This document shows positions 21,801-32,246 of a stretch of 64,000 nucleotides of DNA, piece by piece (positions within the stretch are counted from its first letter, which is position 1; the number at the start of each line of letters is the position of its first letter). The position numbers and the translations under genes were made by a program. The DNA comes from Reclinomonas americana ATCC 50394 (taxonomy: Eukaryota; Jakobida; Jakobea; Jakobida). Below the pieces are notes generated by a model. It saw nothing but the letters and a program-made list of their open reading frames with translations. It made no database searches and was not told where the DNA came from. The DNA lies in NCBI GenBank assembly GCA_048213135.1, contig PS015489.1, positions 1-64,000 of the forward strand, read 5' to 3'.

Positions 21801-23204
21801 GATTGAGCACGCGGTGCCAGTGTTGATCTGCTCGCAGTAAGCGCCAAACCTCACCCCCACCCCCACAATCAAAGCGTGCGACGCAACTGCACTGATCGGC
21901 CGTGAATCCGCCACCAACCTGGCGGGCAATGTCCTTCCAGTTGCGTGCGCCATTCTGTTGCACAGCATCGCGGAGCTTCTGATCCAATTCCTGTAATACG
22001 GAACACGACTTTTTGTAATCGCCACGACACTGGTAGTGATCGAGAAAAAAAAAGGCACACGAACCTCGGTCCAGCGGCCCTTGCGATCCTTGACGCGACG
22101 GGACTTGGTCTTGTCGCTTGTCTGCCGACGCCAAAAGCAACTTCAGCCCAACGCACACAAAACCCCAATACAAAACCATCCACTAACCGGTGATGACGGC
22201 GCCTCTGCTTGTATGAATGGCGCCGAGGGTGGCGGCAAGCTCGACGCCTGTGCTTGAGCCTGTATAGCCGCCTGAAGATGAATCATGCTGATCACACTCT
22301 GCGCGAAGAGATTTCAGCAAGCTGCGACAACAACATCAACGCGCGTCACATACCTCCGGACTCATGACCACCGGCATCGAGTTGACATCCGCCGATTGCT
22401 GTGTGCACCCGCGCAGTGAGCAACTGAGAAGCAACACAAACGTGTGCGCGCAAAAAGAGAGAGAGCGCGAGAGAGCAAACCATCGGTTGCATCGAGTAAA
22501 TCATCGGCACCTGAAACGCACACGTGAGAAGACGCACACACATGCACACACGCAAGAGGACACTACACAACTGCGAACTGCATCATCGCCGCCGACCTGC
22601 GACACAAAAATGCGTTTTATGTAAGTATTGGCGCCAACGCATCGACAATGCAAACAACTCGTGATGAGATTGATTCACACACACACACAATGCACGCACA
22701 AAATGCGCAGACGCACGTGTGTGTGTGCGCGCGAGAGAGAGTGTGCACACACATCACACACACAAGTGCGTGCGTGTGTGCAAAGACACTTACACTACGC
22801 ACTCTACGACAACCGTAGTAGCGCACAGTACACAACCCCACATACGAAACACACTCACCCGTCACCACCCGACGCCTGCCCCATGAAGTGAAACCCTGCA
22901 CACGCACACACGCAACACACACACACACGCACAACATTCAGCGCACATAAAGTGTCACATTCATCGACTTTATCTCACCTGGAGGTGGCGGAGGCGGCGG
23001 CGGAGGTGGTGGCGGCATAGGTGGAGGCATAGGCGGAGGCGATGAGGAGCGCGCGTCTGCAGGCGGCATCCGCTGTGATGGCAACTCGGTCATTGCTTCC
23101 GAGGCCTGTGACAGCACCTGACTGCTGCTCTCTCCTGTCTCTGGAGGCGGCGACAGCGCAGAGTCGTCGTGCGCGTGGTCGTCGTTGGCCAGCGGGTGCT
23201 CCAT
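18813..23204 (-). CDS. R2R3-Myb protein with a C-terminal RAWUL-like domain
   Basis: The start at 23204 opens a Pro-rich N-terminus (12 prolines, about 23010-22980). After small Met/Gln-rich exons come two Myb repeats: GRWTEELDQKLRDAVQQNGA with RNWKDIARQVGGGFTADQC (about 22085-21890), then HWHRVLNPAIVKGEW, AEDARLRAAVTELGETTWTR, VSDRVPGRTD and CRHRWYQIKERD (about 21830-21490), with the expected Trp spacing. A Pro/Thr/Ser linker follows. A third SANT-like stretch is FSEAEDALLEEW joined to VQSATSDTISSIVVEHLANH and FHPGRNVDEVVMRARYI (20830-20590). Basic and Asp-rich segments precede FLRPH, KPHISVPGNAPVGALMELVR and LLLYYSLE (about 19180-18813), which line up with the RAWUL ubiquitin-like fold of RING1/RING2. 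No RING finger is visible. Probably a nuclear DNA-binding regulator; one gene rather than two is inferred from continuous splice phases. Confidence 0.7.
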
Positions 23205-23499
23205 GACATCGTCTGTGTGTGTGAGAGAGAGAGAGAGCAGAGAGAGAGACAAAGAGTGAGAGATGCAATGCGTTTTTGTAGAGGGTGACAACAAAAAAGT
23301 GAACCTTGCATTTTTTTCCCTTCTGTGTCTCTCCGAGTGCACTCCTCTCTGTGTGTGCAGAGTCGTGCGACAACAAAAGACACGCACGCGCGCGTAACAA
23401 GAAGTTCGACTTGACGATGGAAAGCGTCGTCCATCGATCGGCTGGAGTGAATTGTACAGAAACGCCATTTCGGAAACGCCTCCTTTCTCTCTCTCACGA
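23205..23499. promoter_or_regulatory. Bidirectional upstream region
   Basis: About 295 bp between the Myb gene (minus) and the next plus-strand gene. It holds a GA/GT microsatellite at 23211-23260 that, read on the minus strand, ends CACACAG just before the Myb ATG and could be a leader intron. An alternative in-frame start for the plus gene is at 23452. Confidence 0.4.
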
Positions 23500-25466
23500 A
23501 TGGAGCGTACTGGGCGACCACGGACTCCGCAGTCACCTGCGGTGGTGAGTCAGAAGCGGCCGTCGTCGCCGGATCGGCGCAGTGTGGGTTCGCCGATGAG
23601 TTTGCATTCGCGGTCGGCGAGCCGCCGCAGTTTGCGCGATCTGGAGGACATTGATGGCAATGATATGAACACCACGGCCAAGAGGATTGAGGTGCGGGTG
23701 CTATGTGACCCCACGCTGTCTTCGTGAGAGTGTGTGTTTGTAACATGCGCGTGCGTGTCCAGGCGCTGTCGGTGCACGAGAGAACAATGCGCTCTCCTTC
23801 CTTTGATCGGACCACGTCACGAGAGGCGCCGTTGACGGGCTTTGAGTACAATGAGCCCGGCGAGTTGGTGCGTACTCTCGCACAGCGTGTTGTTTATCGG
23901 TGCACTCTCACACCTCTGCGTGCAGCTGGGAGGTGATTACTCGGCTGATATCGACGAGCGCCAACTGGTTTCACGGCGCCACCGTCCCACATCACCGCCG
24001 CCGCTGGACCTGCTGCCCTCCAGCACAATGACCATGTCTGCCCACCCGCCGCTGCACGACTTGGAATACGACAATGTCGACTCGCCGCAGGTGTTGCCGG
24101 TGAGTCGAGTTGTTTGTCTACTCGTGGAGATTGCTCCATCTGCTCACTCCTTCCTCTGCAGCACCCGAAAAGCATTCCCGACATGACCAAGATCCTACCG
24201 CGCACCGGCCACGTGATGGACGGTCACTTGTTTGAGCACCTGTCGGCTCGCAATCGTCTCAAGAAATCGAAACTCTCACCAATCGCCACCGATCCGCCCA
24301 CTCCAAAGGTCCGTCCGCTCCCCAACAGTTTGGCGCCTGCAGTTCTGTTCTCATCTCTCCCGTGTGCTCGCCACAGGGACCCCAATTCTGCCACTCGCAC
24401 TGCGAACACATCGCATGTCGCAAGAAGAGTCTCGATTATCACGCTCAGCGAGTCGGGGTGAGCTCCACCGCTCTTCCACGTCACATTCGAGGTCGCCCTC
24501 TCACCTCTCCCTCCCTCCTCACAGACATCAGCGGCCGTGATTCTGTCGTCTCCGGTGGCTCGCCAGCGTGCGCTTAGTGTGCCGCCGAAAGTCAAGGAGA
24601 ATCCTTTCGTCTATCTCAGCCTCGGCCTTGGGTTCGTGAAATCACCACCATCATTATTGTGCTGCATCTCCACGCTGACCGTGAAGCAGCGACGAGGTTC
24701 CGGATCTCGACAAACTGGCCGTCACCACGCCCATGTCTCCCATGGCGAGGTCGTCACTTGCCGGCGGCGATTCGCGGAAGCCCTTCCCCGCTGAACCGCT
24801 GCGCAGCACTATCTCCTTCCGCGGACGCGTCGGCCGCGACAAGAGGCCAGTGGGCGTGACCACTCCGCAGGCACCCGACAAGTGTTGCGCAACTGTTGCA
24901 GCTGCAGCCCCTTTCTGCTTGCCCAAGCCCCTCACACTCGTCTCTCGTCGCTGCAGATTACCGCGATCCGTCGTTCTCACCACCCAAAACATGCTCGGTG
25001 AGCATCCAGCGCGCACAGACTCGCGAACAGTGGCGCAAGGCCTCACCGGCACCCGACGAGATGTACCGCTACCTCGACAAGGTGTGCACTTGTGGCAAGG
25101 TGCTATCCTGTGCATCTGTGGCGGACTGACTTGATTCCTCACCAGGTGTACGATGTCCGCGACACGTCGCCCAAGAAGGCCACCATCGACATGAACTACG
25201 CATCGTCGAGGGAGACCGGCAATGCACCACTGCCGGAGACCTACTTTATCGACGGTAACACGCCGTCGAAAAAGTCACGAGTGCCCCACCCCAAGCTGCA
25301 CGCCACTGGACCACCTCTCACCGAGGCGCCTGTGTCAATCATCGAGTCGCTGGTGGATCTGGAGATTCGCAACAGTCGACGACTGCGCGAACGCGTGATG
25401 CGCGGCTTCAAGAGCAGCGCATTCCAGAAAGAACTGTTTGGCACCACGGCTCCCACCAAGAGCTGA
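23500..25466 (+). CDS. Unrecognised Ser/Pro-rich protein
   Basis: The preferred start at 23500 gives MERTGRPRTPQSPAVVSQKR; an in-frame ATG at 23452 is possible. About ten exons encode a mostly disordered, Ser/Pro/Arg-rich protein with a few ordered-looking blocks: SIPDMTKILPRTGHVMDGHL (about 24174), PDEMYRYLDKVYDVRDT (exons joined near 25080/25146) and a C-terminal helical block SIIESLVDLEIRNSRRLRER (25338) that ends FGTTAPTKS with a TGA at 25464-25466. The repeated SP/TP dipeptides would suit proline-directed kinases. I recognise no domain. It is divergent from the Myb gene and convergent with the M16 peptidase, 90 bp away. Confidence 0.65.
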
Positions 25467-25556
25467 AAGTGCATGCATGTCAAGCATGCATGCGCTGTAC
25501 AAATCAAATTAAACAAACAATGTTGCGAACTCGTACCATCCGTCTAGAGACAATCA

Positions 25557-28500
25557 TTATTCAAAGTGGAGCACAGCGACTTGCACGCCCGGAACCACCT
25601 CTATCATGTCTTCACCTGCTACTGCTACTCTACTGCGTGCGGAGGCACCGCTGATGCCAGCCCAAGCACACACCGGTCTTGTGAAGAACGGTGCAATGAA
25701 CCGCTGCTGGATTCGTTGCAGGCGCTCGAGTGATAACTTGCCAAGGTCGGTCCGCACATTGCGCACACTTTGCATGGACTTGCCGTGCAGCTGAGGTGCA
25801 CACAAAGGAGAGGTAAGAACAAAGAATGGGCCAGGGTGCGAACCAAGCTTTGCAAGCACGTACCTCCGGCCAGTGCAAGTTGCGCACCAAGTGCCGCCAG
25901 AAGCCGGTGGTGCCGAGGCCGGCGACCACTTTCTCCATCAGAGGTTTGATCGCTTGCTGTGGAGGCCAAAGGGGGGTGAGCAGAGAAGCAACGACAGCAG
26001 AATCAAGGCAGCAGCCGCAACATCGAACTCGGTCTGCGTATACGATCCGCGCACCAACACGTCACCGATGCATTCGTGCAGCGCCTTGGCCGTCTCCTGT
26101 TCTCACTCTCCGACATGAGTAGCTGATAGTGCGTAAAAGTGATGCGTTGCGTACCTCCAGGCGATCGGGAAACGCTGTGATGCTCGCCACAGCATAACTG
26201 TCGCCGCGCAACGCAAAGAACCGCTCGGCACAATTAACCGAGTAGCACAAACCCTTGTTCTCGCGCAGCTCCTTGAAGAGGCGATTGTTGAGGATCTCAA
26301 ACAACACTGCCGAGTAGCGCAAGAAGGCGCTCGGATCCAATCCCTCAACAGCACTGCCACTGCAGTGGTGAGATGCAAGCGATGTACTGTAACCTTCTTG
26401 TGACTGCAAACGCAACAGATTGCCATTGTCCGCGTGGGGCACATAGTGCGAGAAGCCGAATCGGTTCGGCAGTGCGTATCCTACCGATTGACGAGGTAAG
26501 CAAATCACGCACATCACAAGAGACTGCCTGTGGCTGCCGAGCAAACCGATGAGGATGTGAGCACGGTCTTCCTCCACGGTCGGCACGACAAGCCGGTACA
26601 GAGTGCCCACTGATGGATGCGTGAGAGAAAACAAGGCAAAGAGATAGAAAGTTGAAACAACAACAGCACGCACAAGGGACGTCACGCGGAAAGTTGATTG
26701 GTTTCAGTCGGGTTTCTGGAGTTGCCCACAACTCAGGAAGACGTGCAACGACGGTCGTGCGCGACGGCACATCTATCGGCGATGGCATCGGGTCAGAAAC
26801 AGAAAGAGGTAGGTGTGAGTGCACTTTGCAGGAAACAACACACCACTGCAGCTCCGCGCCACATGATCGACCAATTGTCGGAAGGCGTGCTCCATGTCCA
26901 CGGTGCCGAGGAACATGAGCAGATCGCGTTCCAACTCGGCCGGCTCAAAATCACCCACCACCACCACCTGTCACAGGGTGAGTTTGTGCACGAATGTTGG
27001 CCATCTCACTCCACAAAGCAAAAATCGTACCTCGATGCAACTGTTGTCGGCCATTCGGTAGAGTGCATGTGCCAGATCGATCAACGCCAAGCTCTCCGCT
27101 GCTAGTGGATGGCTCGCAGAATACAACCTGCACGGATCCCCCCATGTTATTAATCTCATCATCAACAGCAGTAGCAACAGGAGCTAAAATCAACGCACTT
27201 GGTGCTGCCGACAAGGTGGCGTCGGAAACGGTACCTGTGGAAACACGAATACCTCAGTGACTTAAATCAGTAGAGTGCAGAGGGCCTGTGTGTCACGCAC
27301 ATGAGGTTGCCGTGCAAGTCCTTTTCACGCTCCTCAAACTGTGTCCTGACATCCTGCGACGCAGCACACACACACAGTCTTTCGGTTGACTGCATTCAGA
27401 TGTGAGAGGGACTGGCCTATCGTCAAACCTTCTTGAAACGGGCCAGCGACGCAGCGTCCAGTCGAGGTCGTGTGAGGTACAAGTGCAGCAGCTCGAGCAC
27501 ACGAACGAGGCCACCGCCAGACAAACTGAAGCCCGCGGAGACAACCACATTCTCTGAATCCTGTACCATCATGCCTTGTCGTCATGCTGACAGTTGAACA
27601 AGAGGAAAATCGCACATTCGTACCTTCGAGGGCGTAATGTCGAGATCGTGGATCGAACAGAAGCGGTAGATGGCGTCGGCATCAAAGTCACCACATCCGG
27701 AATCGAAGAGAACAGTCAGCGCGGCCGCCAGGTCACCCATGTCCTCCGCAAGTCGAGCTGCGAAACGAGACAGTGAGCAGGCGACTCCCTAACCGCGGTG
27801 CAAACCTCCAGGAACATTGAGATCGACTGCCACGTGAGTAGCAACTTGTCAGCACATGCGCAGCGATTGCAGACTTCAACACTGATTTGGTACGCAACTG
27901 GAACACTGCATCGGCTCATAGTTGGCCTTCTTGTAGGTCACTGAGATGCCGTTGCTCATGCGCATTCTGTAGCAACACGAGGAAAAGTGAGACAAGAACG
28001 AAGAGACAATCAACGACTGCGCATCTCACCGTACAATGCCAGTCTCCGCATCCTCCAATCGCACTGCCGTGGCATCCTGTTGAATAACAAACAGTGTAAG
28101 CGCACAAGTCTTGCCGCACGGACGGGGGCAGACGAACCACGCCAGCAGCTTCCTCGCTAAACGCCGTGACGACTGGTACGTAATGCACTCCCTTCTCCTC
28201 GGCCAGGCGGCGCATGGCCTCCAGTTCGTACAGCTCGGTAACCACACTCACGTCCGCCGGCGATTCGACGCCAACCATGGCGGCGGCAATCACCTCGAGA
28301 ATGCGCTTCTTTTCCAGCTTGCATGGCGGACCACGTGGTCGGTCGCCTGCGGCACGCCTGCACACAGGCACGAGACGGTCAACAACAAACGACGACGCTG
28401 CATAGAAGTTGCTCGTGAGGCACACAGAACTTGAGGTAGGCCGCACGCTTCGAGACGAAATGTGCAGTGTCGTCGGCAAAGTGGCGGGCTGGATCCACCG

Positions 28501-31438
28501 CTGGCGACTCAGCCTCGTCGTCCCCTCGCCGCGCACTTCGTCGTCGTCGCAACATACCGCCACTCGCACGCTCTCCCACTCCGTCGTCCTCGTCCTCGTC
28601 TTCGTCTTCCTCTCTTCCGTCCTCATCATCGTCACCATCCTCACTGCCTTCGTCATCCTCCCCGTAGTGCTCCTCGTCGTCGTCGTCATCTCCTCCCTCT
28701 TCTCCCTCCCCGTCTTCGTCGCCACCCTCCCCACCGTCGACCTCCATGGCATCTTCAGGAGCTTTTTCACGCGAAACAAACGCATCGTGAGGCGCCACAT
28801 CAGAGAAAAAAGGAGTGGCCGCGAGGCAACGACGCACCATCCATGAGGTGCGTTGGTGCACACACAAACACACTGCCCTTCAGTCCGTCAATCGGGCCGT
28901 CTGCACACAACAGCCTCGTGTGAGCGCACCAAATGGAATGCAGTAGCAACAACACGCTTTTCATCACGAACCCGGTTGTCGAGTGCGCGCCTCACAGTAG
29001 TCAACAATGAAGCCGAGTACCTCTCGTGCACGGGCGTTGACGCGCTCGAGTGTAATTTGCGACGCCAGCTCCTCGGTCAGGCGGTGCTCGTCACGCCGAT
29101 CCATCCACGTGCAACCTGTATCGATGGACACAATGAATATCAAGGAACCACACTGTGCCACTTGCGCGTCTCCGACGCAACGGGCGTTGACAAAGTCAAT
29201 CAGATCCTCGATCACGTCTTCACTCTGTACACAGCATCAGTTCATGAAAAGTGAAAAGCATGGCACACAAGAGACGCACCGGCGACGACTCAAACGTCTC
29301 TGCTCCGCGGCTGCTCATCTTGATGTACGACGCCAGCGCCAGTTCCAGCTCGCCTTCTGTCACACCGAATTCGTGCATCCTGCGCAGCACTTGCAAGATC
29401 AGATTGCTGCAATGAGATGTCAAGCAGAGCACAAGATCGCCCACCGAAAGATCTCTCGAATGACGTGCGTGAGCGCCTCCTACACAGTGAATGAGTGCTG
29501 GGATTGTGCCTGACGCACCAGCACTGCGACCTTACCTCCCAGTCGTCCAAGCGTGACACCACCAGGCAGGAGTTGAGCGAACAGTTTTCGCGGAAAGAGT
29601 TGTAAAACTGCGACGAGTCAGCCTCACGAATGGCATGCGCAGAAGTCTGCGCACAGCATCTCACGCACCTCCCAGTCAATGGTGGTGAACGGCACATCTT
29701 GAAAGGAGCGCTGCAGGGTTTCAATTCGATTCTCCAGTGTGATACCTGCACGCGTGTGATAAGCCACGGGCGAGGTGGGAAGGCATGCGGCCGGCGAAAC
29801 ACACACCAATCATGCAGTCGCAAATGTCATTGATGAGCGTGCCGACAGTGTCAGTGATCATGGTCGGCAACTTCAGCGTCACCGACATGACAAACTGGGC
29901 CAGTTGATTCTGCAAGCGGGGAGGCAACGTTGGCGCAGGCCAGCCAGCAGTGTTGGATTGCGTCAAAGAACGCAACGTCTTGGTGAATGACAAAGTCGTC
30001 GGGCGGTGCGTCCACATACACGTGCTCGATCACGGGCGGCAAGGCCACACATGCACTACGTGAAATGTCGGGCTCCTGCCCAAACACCTCCTCAATGGCG
30101 GCGACGGCCACTGCCGTATCAATGTCTCCCACAATATAGATGGTGGCCACTTGCGGGCAGTACCATTTCTCTGTGCGACGTGGTTAGAGTGAGAGACGAG
30201 AGGGAAAGCAACAAGAGGGCACATGCAGTGATGCACCGTAGAAGCGACGCAATGCAGCCCTGTGGAGAGAAGACATGAGTGAGTTGTGAGGCTCATCATT
30301 CACTCCAGCAATGGCGCACAACGAACCAGTCCCACGTTTGAATGCACTCCTCCAACCCGATGGGGCTCCGATGCGGCAGGCAGTTCTCGTGATGAATCTG
30401 CAGAAACGTGAGCTCCTCGACCCTACAAAACACAGCGACTCGTCAGCACCACGTAGCAAGACGTGCGCATGCATTCTTCATCGGTGACGAACTTGGTCTC
30501 TGGTGTGTTGCGCATCTGCAGCTCTGATAGGACGGCCTTGCGCTGCGCCAACAGTCACTCGTCAGCCCCAGTTAAACACACACAGGAGAACACGACCGAC
30601 TCCTCGTTCGGACCTCAGTCTGCAACGCCTGCTCGCCGGAGAGTGTCGCTCGGAAGCAGATCTGGTGCAGCAGCTCACACACATGGCGCAGACTCGGCAC
30701 TCGCGTCTCCGAATCGCCACCCACAGCCATCAACGACGGTGCTTGGAACGTGTACACAGTCTGCGCACAGAACATGAGCAAGCTGCGTCCACATGTACAC
30801 ATGGCGAGTCTCGAATTGGGTAAACCTTGCGGTAGTCCGTGTATGCATTCGAGTCGCCACCAAACGACATGCTGCACCGAGACTCAGCAGCAGTGCACAG
30901 AAGCAGCAGAGAGAGAGCGCGCACTCACCCGAGCTCGACAATCGCCTGTTGCACGGCCTCGGCAGTCGGGTACTTCTCCGTGCCTACTCACCACCACCAG
31001 TGAGACGCACAATCACAACTCACACACACTTGTACGAACCAAGGAACACACAGTGCTCCAGCATGCTGCAACACACACCATCGCAGGTGAGCAGACTGCG
31101 CGCAGTGAGACACAGACAAGAGAGAGAGAGAGAAAGCGCAACTGCGCAATGCCTCGCTCGCTTTCCTCCTCGTTCACCGAGCCAACAAGCATCTATACAC
31201 ACAGAGTAAGAAAGTGCGCACATAGACACACACACAGACAACAGAGAGAGACCTCCAAGTGTGCCTCATAGCGACCAGGAGGCTGTGCATTCGGAAGCAC
31301 CACGTACTGCAGTCCATTCGCCAGCGTGCCTCGCACCCTGCACACACACACAAAGATAAGAAAGTGCGCGTGTGTGAGTGTGAGAGTGAGAGTGAGAAGA
31401 CGCAACAAGCTGGGGTCCACTGGCAACGCGTTGTCCAT
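25557..31438 (-). CDS. M16 family zinc metallopeptidase (pitrilysin/SPP type)
   Basis: The start at 31438 gives MDNALPVDPSL, then VRGTLANGLQYVVLPN, the usual opening strand of M16 enzymes. The zinc motif HxxEH reads HMLEH, with the first His codon split by an intron (31142-31066, donor GTTGCGC), followed by CVFLGS. The block GMSFGGDSNAYTDYRKTVYT matches the conserved FGGxxNAYT region, and AVLSELQMRNTPET follows near 30530 where the third ligand is expected. HRSPIGLEECIQTWDW and QVATIYIVGDIDTAVAVAAI (about 30160-30100) complete the first domain. A second, inactive-type M16 half extends to 25557 with NRFGFSHYVPHADNGNLLRL (about 26465) and LVRVLELLHLYLTRPRLDAA (about 27500). M16 enzymes cleave peptides inside a clam-shaped chamber. 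An Asp/Glu-rich insert (28760-28560) lies in the second half. No clear signal or transit peptide is seen, so location is open. Confidence 0.9.
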
Positions 31439-31519
31439 TGCAACAGAAGATGACTTGTCCTTGCGTTGTCCTTCACACACACACACGCACTGCTGCTTTT
31501 CTGAGTGTGAGCACAGAGG
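31439..31519. promoter_or_regulatory. 81-bp bidirectional promoter (M16 peptidase / SART3)
   Basis: The start codons of two well-supported genes, 31438 (minus) and 31520 (plus), lie 81 bp apart. The segment contains a (CA)n tract at 31475-31491. Either the leaders are extremely short or transcription starts overlap the opposite gene. Confidence 0.5.
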
Positions 31520-31869
31520 ATGGAGGTCGATGAGGCATCTGCAGGTGTGTGTGTGCGCGTCTCTCACTGTTGCGCCTTGTGCAAGAAAGACAGAGTGCAT
31601 GTTGCTCGTCAAAGTCACTTTGGACTTCAACTCGCGACTGCGCTTTTGCCACTCTGTGTGCAGTCTCTCTTGTTGTCTCTCTCTGTGCAAGTGCATGTGT
31701 GTGTGTGAGTGTGTGCGTGTTGACATGTCGCACTCACAGAGTTGATTGAGGACTTGTCTTCCGAGGAGGAGGAGGATGAGGAGGAGGAGCAAGGCGACGA
31801 CAAGGAGAGTATGGATAGTGATGAGGTGTGTTGCAACACTGCGTGCATGTGCTTGTCTTTGTTGTAGCT

Positions 31870-31921
<52 letters not shown>

Positions 31922-32162
31922 GCAGGAGGCGGAGGCCAAGGTGGCGGAGATCCTGGAGAGTACGCGGCAGGCAGTGGAGGAGAATCCGTTGGATTACTCG
32001 GCGCAGGCGCGATATGTTGCGTGGAAGACAAGGGNNNNNNNNNNNNNNNNNNNNNNNNNNNNNNNNNNNNNNNNNNNNNNNNNNNNNNNNNNNNNNNNNN
32101 NNNNNNNNNNNNNNNNNNNNNNNNNNNNNNNNNNNNNNNNNNNNNNNNNNNNNNNNNNNNNN

Positions 32163-32246
<84 letters not shown>

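Noticed and set aside
28409-28846. Plus-strand open frame of 145 residues with hydrophobic runs
   Set aside because: It is the antisense shadow of the Asp/Glu-rich M16 segment; GAC/GAG codons read backward as Val/Leu/Ser-type codons.
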